A stretch of DNA of 64,000 bases from assembly GCA_034437555.1 (NCBI GenBank), contig DAOTTQ010000008.1, positions 1 to 64,000 on the forward strand, in the 5' to 3' direction. The DNA is from JANWYT01 sp034437555 (lineage in GTDB: Bacteria > Chloroflexota > Anaerolineae > Aggregatilineales > Phototrophicaceae). Each line of letters starts with the position of its first letter. Position 1 is the first letter of the stretch. Of the stretch, positions 36,309-44,789 are shown in pieces. The notes beneath the pieces are model-generated. The model saw only the letters and a program-made list of their open reading frames with translations, was not told where the DNA came from and made no database searches. A program made the translations under genes and the position numbers.

Positions 36309-36863
36309 ATGCAAGCCTTGTCACTGTTCCTTACCACAGAACGCCTAGTATTACGTCCGCCCACCGAAATCGACATTCCCAACTTGTACCAGTACATTCG
36401 GGATGAGGACGTGGCACGCAACACGCTTAATATCCCAAACCCTTACCCTGATGGGGCGATGGAAGAGTGGCTTGCCTCTGCAAAAGTTCACCTTGAGGAT
36501 GGCACAGGCTACCCCTTTGGCATTTGCCAAAAGGAAGAAAATGAGGTCATGGGAGTTATTAGTATTTATCTCGATTTGCGCCACAACGCGGGCAATGTGG
36601 GCTATTGGATGGGCGCACCGTTCCGCAGAAATAACTACACTACCGAAGCCTTAAACTGCATTATTGCATTTGGCTTTCAAAACTTAGGGTTAAACCGTAT
36701 TCAAGCCCGCTACTTCACGTTTAACCCCGCCTCACGGCGCGTCATGGAAAAAGCAGGCATGACCTATGAAGGCACGCATAGGCAACTTTACTTCAAAGAT
36801 GGCGTGTATGTGGATTCGGGCATGTGTGGCATCTTGCGCCAAGATTGGCAACCCACCAGCTAA
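36309..36863 (+). CDS. GNAT family N-acetyltransferase (RimJ/RimL-like)
   Basis: A 184-residue acetyltransferase. It begins with the typical LTTERLVLRPPTEIDIPNLY motif, has VMGVISIYLD (strand beta4 region) and GNVGYWMGAPFRRNNYTTEAL, where the acetyl-CoA pyrophosphate loop lies, and ends with NPASRRVMEKAGMTYEG. Relatives acetylate ribosomal protein N termini, amino acids or antibiotics; the substrate here is unknown. AAAGGAGAGG is nine bases upstream of the ATG. It is monocistronic, with a terminator right after it. Confidence 0.9.
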   Translation: MQALSLFLTTERLVLRPPTEIDIPNLYQYIRDEDVARNTLNIPNPYPDGAMEEWLASAKVHLEDGTGYPFGICQKEENEVMGVISIYLDLRHNAGNVGYWMGAPFRRNNYTTEALNCIIAFGFQNLGLNRIQARYFTFNPASRRVMEKAGMTYEGTHRQLYFKDGVYVDSGMCGILRQDWQPTS

Positions 36864-36872
36864 GATTCTAAC

Positions 36873-36906
36873 GGGGCAATCACCTTGATTGCTCCTATAA
36901 TTTTTT
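36873..36906 (+). terminator. Rho-independent terminator after the GNAT gene
   Basis: GGGGCAATCA and TGATTGCTCC pair with one mismatch around a three-base loop, followed by TATAATTTTTT. It starts ten bases after the stop codon. Confidence 0.8.
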
Positions 36907-36958
36907 GTAGATTTATATAGATTTTAAGCGTCCTCTATACTTGTTTTGCGGTTGATTG

Positions 36959-36967
36959 TGATACAAT
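36959..36967 (+). promoter_or_regulatory. Extended -10 promoter of the membrane-protein pair
   Basis: TGaTACAAT about 85 bases upstream of the ATG at 37053, giving a fairly long leader. No convincing -35. Confidence 0.4.
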
Positions 36968-37052
36968 GCACGAAGGCTTCTTAAAGGCGGTGCGCCACAA
37001 GGCACGCCCTAACTAAGAATCCTTATCGTACAAAAATCACAGGACAACGCGC

Positions 37053-37865
37053 ATGGACTTTTTAACGCTTCCTTTTGTGTTCTCACTCATTGCCAGCACG
37101 ATTACGGGCATCTTTACAGTTGTTGTGCTGGGGCGATGGTGGCAGGTGCGCCATAAAAAAGGCAAGATGCACCTTTTGGCATGGGGTATTGGCTTATTGA
37201 TGTACTTCTTGGGCACATTGAGTCAAGTGGTTTTGGCGGTGGTCTGGAGTCCGTTTTTCTTTTCGTTATGGTATTGGACAGGTGCGCTGATGGTTGCGCC
37301 GTGGCTGGGGCAAGGCACAGCCTATTTGCTGATTCGGCGCGGAAGCATTGCCCGCAATATCCAAATGGCACTCATTTTAGTGATGTGTATGACGTTGCCA
37401 TGGACGCTGTTTTTTACGCCATATAACCCTTCAGCATGGGAACAAGGCGTAGATATTACCGTGATTTATCGTGACCACCAAGACCCCGAAACAGGCGCGA
37501 CCATCGCAGGCATTATGCAAGGTAGTTCACGCGGTACGGTGCGCTTCTTCTCGCCCATCATGAACGTTTGGGGGACATTGTTATTGGTGGGGGGTGCGAT
37601 TTACTCGGCACGCCTGTTTAGAAAAAAGCAAATTATGCCCAACCGCATGTTCGGTAATGTGTTAATTGCCGCAGGGGGCTTACTGCCGGCTGTTGGCGGT
37701 GCGCTTATACGGCTTGGCGACCCCTCATTTAAGTATTTTGGCGAGATGGGTGGCGCAATCCTTATTTTTATTGGCTTTCTATACGCCACTAGCATCCCCA
37801 AGAACGCCCCCCAAACCGAAGAACTTACCGATGCCAGAGTGGCATTAGAGACAGGCAACGCCTGA
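37053..37865 (+). CDS. Polytopic membrane protein, first of a coupled pair
   Basis: A 270-residue protein with about seven hydrophobic helices, a short basic loop after the first (RWWQVRHKKGK) and a polar extracytoplasmic loop near 135-165 (YRDHQDPETGATIAGIMQG). I do not recognise the family. AGGA is eight bases before the ATG. The stop TGA overlaps the next start as TGATG, so translation of the two is coupled and the products probably form one complex. Confidence 0.7.
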   Translation: MDFLTLPFVFSLIASTITGIFTVVVLGRWWQVRHKKGKMHLLAWGIGLLMYFLGTLSQVVLAVVWSPFFFSLWYWTGALMVAPWLGQGTAYLLIRRGSIARNIQMALILVMCMTLPWTLFFTPYNPSAWEQGVDITVIYRDHQDPETGATIAGIMQGSSRGTVRFFSPIMNVWGTLLLVGGAIYSARLFRKKQIMPNRMFGNVLIAAGGLLPAVGGALIRLGDPSFKYFGEMGGAILIFIGFLYATSIPKNAPQTEELTDARVALETGNA

Positions 37866-38401
37866 TGGGTGAAGCACGCCAAACGCGCCAAGTGCGCCCC
37901 TTTAACGACAAGCTCGGCATTATTCCGTTGCGCTTACTGGATTGGGCGGTGTTATGGATTTGCTTGGGCTGGATTGCGCTTATTCTGTTTCAGTGGCTTG
38001 CGAGTGGTACCCCTTTTACGGTGTATGGCTTGCTGAAAGAGGTTCACAACCACTTTGGACGCTTTGCGCTTCTCATTGCCCTGCTGATGTTTGGTGTATC
38101 GTGTTACATCGGTTTATTGCGTAGCGCAGATGTTACGCCTTATTTTCGACGTGGCACCTACGTTATTTTTGGTATGGTACTGATGCAGGCGGGGCTAGGC
38201 GTGCTAATGATGCTTTTAGGCGGACGCAGTGGCGAAGAAGTCCACATCCTCTACGGTTTAGGGGCTGTGCTGGCGTTGCCGTTCTTCATTTTTGTAGAAA
38301 CCACCGCCGAAAAACGCCCAGCCATGGGGAGCTATATGTGGGGGTTTGCATTGCTGGCGGGGGTCATTACGCGCTGCTTGGCAACAGGGGCAGTGATGTA
38401 A
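37865..38401 (+). CDS. Membrane protein, second of a coupled pair
   Basis: A 178-residue protein with four predicted helices. Conserved-looking histidines flank the membrane segments: EVHNHFGRF before helix 2 and EEVHILYGLG before helix 4. Paired histidines in a four-helix protein are reminiscent of small b-type cytochromes, but the spacing was not checked against a family, so this is only a suggestion. Its ATG overlaps the preceding TGA, and it has no ribosome binding site of its own, as expected for translational coupling. Confidence 0.65.
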   Translation: MGEARQTRQVRPFNDKLGIIPLRLLDWAVLWICLGWIALILFQWLASGTPFTVYGLLKEVHNHFGRFALLIALLMFGVSCYIGLLRSADVTPYFRRGTYVIFGMVLMQAGLGVLMMLLGGRSGEEVHILYGLGAVLALPFFIFVETTAEKRPAMGSYMWGFALLAGVITRCLATGAVM

Positions 38402-38508
38402 GAGGCGCACATAAGCGAAGTTAGACAGAATATAATCATTGTCTCATCTAAGAGTTTGAATCATATTGTATGATATGATGCCTGATATTTGACATTGGAG
38501 ACTACACT

Positions 38509-39840
38509 ATGCAGAAACACAAACAACCACCTCTTGCAGATGGGCTGCCGCTTGTAGGCAGCGTGCTGTCACTGGCAAATGATTCAATTGATTTTATCTG
38601 CCGTCAGTATCAAAAGCATGGAAGCGTATTTAGAGTCCGCGCCCTTAACAACGAGTTTAAGGTACTTGCGGGACCAGAACTCAATCTCCGCATGGCATCC
38701 GAACCCGAAGTGTTTAGTGCGTGGGATGTGTGGGCAGATATTGTTAAGGACTTTGGGGCTAGAAAGACCATCGCCATGATCGATGGTGCGGAACACACGC
38801 AAATGAGAAGCCTCATGCGCCATAGCTTCTCAAAGCACACCCTCACAAACAACCTTCCCCCAACAATTGAGGTCATTCGTGGGCGGATTCATGAACCCAA
38901 CCTTCATGAGCGCGTGCCTGTGGTAGAGTTTATTCAGCAGATTACCGCCGATACGCTAGGGCTACTAAGTAATGAGCGCGTTCCTGGTGAATACTTTAAG
39001 GATATTGTGTTTTGGTGGAATACGCTCATTGAAGTGTATTTTGTACGGAAACACCCCCCCCAATACCTCCAATCAGAAACCTATGTTAAAGCCCGCACTC
39101 GCGTTAAAGAGTTTGCTAGGCAAATTATGGCAGACCGCAAGCGCGAAGGGGCAATAGACGAAGATGCCAATTTCCTAGATAATTTAGCCACCACCAACGC
39201 AAATTCACCCGATACGTTAAGTGAGGACGAGGCATTGTTCTTGTCACTAGCAGCGTATTTTGCAGGTTTGGATACAGTGGCAAATGTGACATCGTTCTTG
39301 CTATATGAACTGCTAAAGCACCCCGACGTTTTGGCGCGTGTACGCCAAGAATCGGATGCGCTTTTTGCCAATGGTGCGCCCTCTGCCGAAGGGATGCGAA
39401 ACATGCACACCCTGCACAATGCCGCCAAAGAAACGCTTAGGATGTACCCCATTGCAGGCGTACTCCCGCGCTATGCCGCCAAAGACTTTGAATTTGAGGG
39501 CTATCCCATTAAAGAGGGCGAGTTCTTTATGGCAGCCGTTGCCGCTACGCATTTTTCGCCTCACATCTATAAAGACCCCTACGTTTGGGATATTGAACGC
39601 TACGATGCCCCTCGTAGCGAACACAAGACACGCGGTGCATTTGCGCCGTTTGGGTCGGGGCCTCATACGTGCTTGGGGGCGGGCTTAGCAGAAGTGCAAA
39701 TTGCCACCATTACCGCCACACTTCTGCATGAAGCTGACTTTGTGCTAGACCCACCCAATTACAAGCTCAAGCGGACGTATACGCCTTCGTTAAGCCCCAA
39801 AGATTTTGGGATTCACTTTACAGAATGGCGACAAGGATAA
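38509..39840 (+). CDS. Cytochrome P450
   Basis: A 443-residue P450 monooxygenase. The heme loop FGSGPHTCLGAG has the proximal Cys at 388. The K-helix ExxR is in KETLRMYP, and the I-helix oxygen-activation motif appears as YFAGLDTVANV. The PERF-like region reads WDIERYDAP. No membrane anchor is present, so it is a soluble bacterial P450 and needs a ferredoxin or flavodoxin partner, none of which is adjacent. The general look is CYP51/CYP120-like, but the substrate cannot be inferred. GGAG is eight bases before the ATG, and a TGaTATGAT box lies upstream at about 38471-38479. Confidence 0.92.
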   Translation: MQKHKQPPLADGLPLVGSVLSLANDSIDFICRQYQKHGSVFRVRALNNEFKVLAGPELNLRMASEPEVFSAWDVWADIVKDFGARKTIAMIDGAEHTQMRSLMRHSFSKHTLTNNLPPTIEVIRGRIHEPNLHERVPVVEFIQQITADTLGLLSNERVPGEYFKDIVFWWNTLIEVYFVRKHPPQYLQSETYVKARTRVKEFARQIMADRKREGAIDEDANFLDNLATTNANSPDTLSEDEALFLSLAAYFAGLDTVANVTSFLLYELLKHPDVLARVRQESDALFANGAPSAEGMRNMHTLHNAAKETLRMYPIAGVLPRYAAKDFEFEGYPIKEGEFFMAAVAATHFSPHIYKDPYVWDIERYDAPRSEHKTRGAFAPFGSGPHTCLGAGLAEVQIATITATLLHEADFVLDPPNYKLKRTYTPSLSPKDFGIHFTEWRQG

Positions 39841-39850
39841 AACAGGGTAG

Positions 39851-39870
39851 GGGCGCAAGGTCTTGCGCCC
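39851..39870 (+). other. Tight hairpin after the P450 gene
   Basis: GGGCGCAA-GGTC-TTGCGCCC is a perfect eight-base stem with a four-base loop, ten bases after the P450 stop. It is not followed by a T tract. A very similar hairpin follows the acyl-CoA synthetase gene at 46605. Confidence 0.55.
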
Positions 39871-39948
39871 TCAAAACACCGTCATGACAAAAGGGCGATT
39901 CACCGAATTGCCCCGACACGGCATAAAACAATTGTTCGGGGTACGGTT

Positions 39949-40416
39949 CTATTGGGGCTTGGATGCCACCAACGCTGTCCACTTGCCATCTTGTACCACC
40001 GTGCCATCTTGCTTTACTACCTTCACGGCTTGCGTAACCCACCCACCCCCAAACTTGGGCGCATCAACTCTTTCGGTGGTTGTCATTTCTACGTGGATGG
40101 TATCCCCAATAAACACGGGGGCTTTAAAGGTAAACTCTAGCCCACGAAACGCTAAAATAGTCCCTAAATTTGTACCCAATTGATTCACTAAGCCTGTGGC
40201 AAAGGATAGTGTAAGCATCCCATGTGCAATCCGTTGTCCAAACATGGTCTTTTTGGCATATTCGGCATCAAAGTGTAAGGGGTTGTAGTCGCCAATTGTG
40301 CCACCAAAATTGGCAATATCGGCTTCGGTAATGGTGCGTCCTTGCGTTACAAACACTTCGCCCACTTCAGATTCTTCATAAAACATGCCTTGTGGTCCCT
40401 GTGGGGTATATTTCAT
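39949..40416 (-). CDS. MaoC family dehydratase / enoyl-CoA hydratase
   Basis: A 155-residue hot-dog fold protein. The (R)-specific hydratase motif is clear: GDYNPLHFDAEYAKKTMFGQRIAHGM, with the catalytic Asp and His in the D-x4-H arrangement. Such enzymes hydrate trans-2-enoyl-CoA to the (R)-3-hydroxyacyl-CoA, or perform related dehydrations. Full hydratase-1 length is about 135-160 residues, so the gene is complete. AAGGAG is eight bases before the ATG. An acyl-CoA synthetase lies 4 kb away on the other strand, but the two are not in one operon. Confidence 0.88.
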   Translation of the reverse strand: MKYTPQGPQGMFYEESEVGEVFVTQGRTITEADIANFGGTIGDYNPLHFDAEYAKKTMFGQRIAHGMLTLSFATGLVNQLGTNLGTILAFRGLEFTFKAPVFIGDTIHVEMTTTERVDAPKFGGGWVTQAVKVVKQDGTVVQDGKWTALVASKPQ

Positions 40417-40499
40417 CGTAAAAACTCCTTTTTTGCAAATAAAGTTATTGAGGTGCTAGAGGGGATATTAACGCGTCCCCCCATCTCTGCACAATATCA

Positions 40500-41882
40500 T
40501 TAAGGGGTACTTGTTAAAGGAGGCAAAAGATTCGTGGGGGTGTCACTTTCCCCATTTGTTGTTTTATCGGTTTCCTTGCCGTTTTCTTTAGCTTCTTTCC
40601 CGTTTTCTTTGTTGCTTTCGGCTTCTTCACTTTCTAGCGGTTTCACCTTTAGCAAGAAATGCACTTTGCGAATCCTTCGCCCCTCAATAGAGCGTACCGT
40701 TAGCGTAAAGCTAGGGTTTTCCAGCATCTCTCCCACATGAGGCACATGCCCCATTTCGGTATAGATATAGCCGCCCAGAGTGTCATATTCGCTATCATCA
40801 ATGTGTAAGCTCATCATGTCGTTAATGTCGGCGATGTTCATGCTGGCATCAATGACGTATTCGTTATCGTTTACTTTGGTGTATTCGGCTTCTTCGTTTT
40901 GGTCGTATTCGTCACGAATGTCCCCGATAATTTCTTCTATCAGGTTTTCAATCGTGACCAAACCGCTTGTGCCACCGTATTCATCCACCACAATTGCCAT
41001 GTGGACATTCTCTTGTTGCAGGCGTTTTAGCAAGTCATCGGCGGGCAAGGTTTCTGGCACAAAGAAGGCGTTCCTAAGCATCTCACGGATTTGGCGGGTG
41101 GTTGCGCCCCCATTACGCCATGTTACCAGCAAGTCTTTGGCATAAAGCAAGCCCACCACGTTATCTATGGTTTCTTCATATACCGGAATCCGTGAAAAGC
41201 CACTGCCAATAAACGTATCTAGGGCTTGTTCCACCGTGGCGTTTACGTTGATGGCAACAACGTCCATTCGTGGCACCATCAATTGGCGAGCATCGCGCTC
41301 ATCCAGTTGCAGCACACTGTAAATCATGTCTTTTTCGCCTTCGGCAATTTCGCCGGCGTTGACCATCGTCATGATTTCTTCTTCGGTAACGGTGTTTACA
41401 TATCTTTCGCCACCAAATGCTGATGCAGTCAGCTTACTTAGTCCTATCATGAGTGTTGTCAGTGGCGAAAAAACCGCCATCCACACCACCAGTAAGGGCG
41501 AGGCAGTACGAGCAATCGCCTCAGGGTAAGCACTGCCAACCCCTTCGGCTGCCACATTGGTTAAAATGAGTACCCCCAATGCCAGAAGAAGCGCAATCGC
41601 AATCCCCCCAATTTCGCCATACGTGGCAACAAAGGGTAAGATGTAATGGCGTGTTGCCAAATAGGCAATAAAGAAATTGAGGAGGGTTTGGCTAATTAAG
41701 TAAGTGAGCGTTAGACTGGAGCGAGGCACTAGCAAGGACAGTACGCGCTTTGCGGAGGTATTTCCCGCGTCTGATTGCTCTCTAAGTGGCGTTTGTCGTG
41801 TGTTCACCAGGGCAGCATAAGCCACCGTCAACAGAGACCCTAGCAAAATTAGCCCCAAGATAGACACTAGGCTATCGTCCAA
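40500..41882 (-). CDS. CNNM/DUF21 and CBS domain protein (CorC/HlyC type)
   Basis: A 460-residue membrane protein. The N-terminal DUF21/CNNM domain has about four helices within residues 1-150, followed by the EEEIMTMVNAGEIAEGEKDMIYSVLQLDERDARQLMVPRMDV signature region. Two CBS domains (about 215-340) contain SRIPVYEE and MAIVVDEYGGTSGLVTIEN, then a C-terminal CorC_HlyC domain. Members are linked to magnesium or cobalt efflux and resistance; the name hemolysin is historical. The tail is rich in Glu, Lys and Asn repeats. The start is a TTG at 41882, supported by AAAGG seven bases upstream. Confidence 0.9.
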   Translation of the reverse strand: MDDSLVSILGLILLGSLLTVAYAALVNTRQTPLREQSDAGNTSAKRVLSLLVPRSSLTLTYLISQTLLNFFIAYLATRHYILPFVATYGEIGGIAIALLLALGVLILTNVAAEGVGSAYPEAIARTASPLLVVWMAVFSPLTTLMIGLSKLTASAFGGERYVNTVTEEEIMTMVNAGEIAEGEKDMIYSVLQLDERDARQLMVPRMDVVAINVNATVEQALDTFIGSGFSRIPVYEETIDNVVGLLYAKDLLVTWRNGGATTRQIREMLRNAFFVPETLPADDLLKRLQQENVHMAIVVDEYGGTSGLVTIENLIEEIIGDIRDEYDQNEEAEYTKVNDNEYVIDASMNIADINDMMSLHIDDSEYDTLGGYIYTEMGHVPHVGEMLENPSFTLTVRSIEGRRIRKVHFLLKVKPLESEEAESNKENGKEAKENGKETDKTTNGESDTPTNLLPPLTSTP

Positions 41883-42070
41883 CCTATTACCTTTCTACTA
41901 AATCCTGCGAAACGCAAAAAGCCCAACAAGGGAATTGTTCGGCTCAAATAGCTTACTATGTCATTGGCGTATCGGTCAGGCTTATCCACGGGTTTTTATA
42001 AACATATCCATTTCACTATGATATAGTCTACCACAGGTTAAAGCCTTCGCAACAGGTAACGGTGCTATTT

Positions 42071-42100
42071 TTGCGTTCTACATCAAATATGCGTTACAAT
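42071..42100 (+). promoter_or_regulatory. Possible promoter of the GH38-like gene
   Basis: TTGCGT (42071-42076) and TACAAT (42095-42100) are 18 bases apart and 40 bases upstream of the ATG at 42140. The -35 match is fair only. Confidence 0.4.
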
Positions 42101-42139
42101 AGGCTTGTGTCACTATTCGGTTACGAAAGCGTTTTGTCC

Positions 42140-44647
42140 ATGACAGAAGCACTCTCATCCTCATCAGCTACCACCCCATTAGCCACCTTGCACCTTATCT
42201 CTTACCTTAATTGGGAACGAGAGGGCGCAAAGTCCTTTGAGTTAAGTCGGATGGAACTCCTAGACATCTTAGATGTTTTGGTTGATAAACACCTTACGCC
42301 CTCGTTGCCCATGCAGCCTACCCGCGATGAAACCCTAATGCGGCGGTCTGTGGGTGTCTTGCTTTTAGGTGGGCAAACCATCATCCTAGAGGACATTGCC
42401 CAAGTACGCCCTGCGCTGGTGGAAAATATCTTGCAAAAGAACCTTCAGCAAAAAACAGTGTATGTGGGCCCCTTTTACGTTCAAGTTGACGGCATCCTAA
42501 ATAGTGGTGAAGCCCTCATCCGTGACCTTTTGATGGGGCAAGATAGCCTACAACGCCACCATCTTAAACGCCCGCGCGTGGCTTATTTTGCGCGTACTGC
42601 TCAGTATGGTAGCCAGTTTCCACAAATTTTGCGGGGCTTTGGCATTGATGCCGTTATCTTTGTGTTTAATGAAAACATGATGCCCTTGCCCTTCCGTTGG
42701 GAATCGCCCGATGGTAGTCAAGTGTTGGTCACGCACTATCGCCCCCACAACACGCTAGAAGAAAGTATTCAGCACCAACGCAACTCACAGCCTGATGGTC
42801 CCTTCATTTGGATGCACCCCTTTAATTCAGAACATCCCGAACCGCCAAACCACCCACTTCCCAGTGGCATTATTGCCTATCAAGCCACGCCCGAAGCGTT
42901 TACAAAAGACCTGCGCGAAAACCTACCCGACCACTTGCGCCCGGCGCTTCGTGGCGAAGCCCACTTGCTAGATAATGCGTATCGTAGCGGACGCTTTAGC
43001 GCACGCCAGCACCTTAAGCACGCCAATGCCCGCCTGCAAGCCGCGCTTATTCATCGTGTAGAACCGTTATTAGCACTTGCCAGCACACACGGCAAAGCAA
43101 AGTTTGACAGCAACACACGCGCCCTTTTAGCACATGCTTGGCGACAATTGCTCCAAAGCCAAACACCCGAAGCTGTGGGCGGTTTGGGCGTGGATGAAGT
43201 AGAACAAGCCACCCTTAGCCGTCATCAACAAGTAGACTCTCTTAGCGATGCCCTCATTAAGCGTGGGATGGATGCGTTTAACAGCATTAACGAAAACAAA
43301 GCCCCCACGCGCAACTCAAACCCCCTCCGCCAAACCTATTTAGTGGTGTGGAATTGGCATGGCACGCGCGTTAAGGGTGTGGTATCGCAGACATTGCGCT
43401 TGCCCCTACAAAAGACCCCCCAAACACTTTATGACCCCAACGGGGAGCCGATTCCGTTTGCATGGAACGAAGAAACGCAAACCATTAGCTTCAGGGCGGA
43501 TGTGCTAGGGATGGGGTATCGCACCTACACCCTGGATATTGGCGAGCAAACATTGGGCGAAGGCAAGCGCACACTTCGCAAAAAAGAGACCTTCATCCAA
43601 CAAAGCGAAAATATCCGCCTCTCTGTTGATAATGACCGTCTATCGTGGTCGTGGGGGCGTGGCACTATTGATGACTTGCTCTCATTTTATGACAACGGCG
43701 ACAACGGCACCGCCGAAGCCTATGCGCCCCCCATTGAAGATGTGATTGTTAAAGCCACACTGATGGACAACGTTTATAGCGAAATTACGCCCATCTCGCA
43801 ACAACTGGTATTGCATCACCAGCTTCAAATTGCGCCCAACCTTGAAAACGGCAAACGCCCCAAAGGCTTGCGCCCCCTAGACATCGTCACACGCGCCACG
43901 TTTTACGATGACATGGGCGGCTTGCACTTGCAAATAAGCGGGGTAAATAACGCCCGTGACCATCGCCTACGCGCCCACATTAACAGTGGGAAGCGCGCCG
44001 AAAAAGTGTGGGTTGGCGCACCCTTTACCCTCTCTGAACGGCGAGCGCACCTAACACAAGTGATGCAAGGCGTAATTGCCCTGCAAGATAACGCTGGCAC
44101 ATTAGCCATTTATAGCGATAGCACGCCTGTTTACGAAGCCATCGCACACGCAAACCAAACGCACATTGCCCTAACGCTCTTGCGGGCAGTAGGCTATGCC
44201 GACAAAGGGCGCACCATTAAGGCAGAAGGAGCGCAATCACAACGCGCCTACCAAAACGGGTTATGGCTTCACCAAACGCCATCCTTAAACCCCGCCAATT
44301 TGCTAAGAACCGCCCAAACCACACATGCGCCCCTTTATGCCCAACAGGTCGAAACACACCCCATTGACGGCGAACAGAGCTTTTTAGCGTTGGACGGCGA
44401 TAATGTGGTAATGACGGTGCTTAAATCCCCACAAAATGACAAAGGTTGGCTTATTCGCTTGCTAAACCCCACAGCAAACCCCACAGAAGCCACCCTACGT
44501 CCCTTAGGGCGGTTAAATGAGGCGCGTTACCTTAACCTAGACGAAACGCCCCTTAACGACGGGTCTTCGCCCACAGTGCAAGGCAATGTTATCAGCGTAA
44601 AGCTAAACCCACACGAAATTAAGACGCTCCACTTGACATTTGAGTAA
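42140..44647 (+). CDS. GH38 alpha-mannosidase family protein, apparently lacking all zinc ligands
   Basis: An 835-residue protein that follows the GH38 plan end to end: an N-terminal catalytic-like domain with SGEALIRDLLMG and QFPQILRGFGIDAVIF, a helical middle domain (SARQHLKHANARLQ, VDEVEQATLSRH) and a large C-terminal beta part. The active-site residues seem replaced. The HxHxDxxW motif reads YLNWEREG (22-29), so His becomes Asn and Asp becomes Glu. The nucleophile Asp position reads Arg (about 152, AYFARTAQ). The HD pair of the QHHD motif reads TPE (342-344). It is thus probably catalytically dead towards mannosides or has a new role. Start 42140 is chosen downstream of the likely promoter; longer starts overlap it. 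No signal peptide is seen, so it is cytosolic. Confidence 0.8.
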   Translation: MTEALSSSSATTPLATLHLISYLNWEREGAKSFELSRMELLDILDVLVDKHLTPSLPMQPTRDETLMRRSVGVLLLGGQTIILEDIAQVRPALVENILQKNLQQKTVYVGPFYVQVDGILNSGEALIRDLLMGQDSLQRHHLKRPRVAYFARTAQYGSQFPQILRGFGIDAVIFVFNENMMPLPFRWESPDGSQVLVTHYRPHNTLEESIQHQRNSQPDGPFIWMHPFNSEHPEPPNHPLPSGIIAYQATPEAFTKDLRENLPDHLRPALRGEAHLLDNAYRSGRFSARQHLKHANARLQAALIHRVEPLLALASTHGKAKFDSNTRALLAHAWRQLLQSQTPEAVGGLGVDEVEQATLSRHQQVDSLSDALIKRGMDAFNSINENKAPTRNSNPLRQTYLVVWNWHGTRVKGVVSQTLRLPLQKTPQTLYDPNGEPIPFAWNEETQTISFRADVLGMGYRTYTLDIGEQTLGEGKRTLRKKETFIQQSENIRLSVDNDRLSWSWGRGTIDDLLSFYDNGDNGTAEAYAPPIEDVIVKATLMDNVYSEITPISQQLVLHHQLQIAPNLENGKRPKGLRPLDIVTRATFYDDMGGLHLQISGVNNARDHRLRAHINSGKRAEKVWVGAPFTLSERRAHLTQVMQGVIALQDNAGTLAIYSDSTPVYEAIAHANQTHIALTLLRAVGYADKGRTIKAEGAQSQRAYQNGLWLHQTPSLNPANLLRTAQTTHAPLYAQQVETHPIDGEQSFLALDGDNVVMTVLKSPQNDKGWLIRLLNPTANPTEATLRPLGRLNEARYLNLDETPLNDGSSPTVQGNVISVKLNPHEIKTLHLTFE

Positions 44648-44745
44648 GCGTTGCACAATTAAAAGTACGCCCTCATAAAACGCTGGGGGTGTGTTTTTTG
44701 CCACAACATCTTAGTTTTTAACAAAGGCATCAAGGAGGCTTGCGG

Positions 44746-44754
44746 TGGTATAAT
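44746..44754 (+). promoter_or_regulatory. Extended -10 promoter of the acyl-CoA synthetase gene
   Basis: TGgTATAAT 35 bases upstream of the ATG at 44790. No good -35 at 17 bases. Confidence 0.55.
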
Positions 44755-44789
44755 AAGCGTAAAATAACCGCCCAAAAGGACATTTTTCT

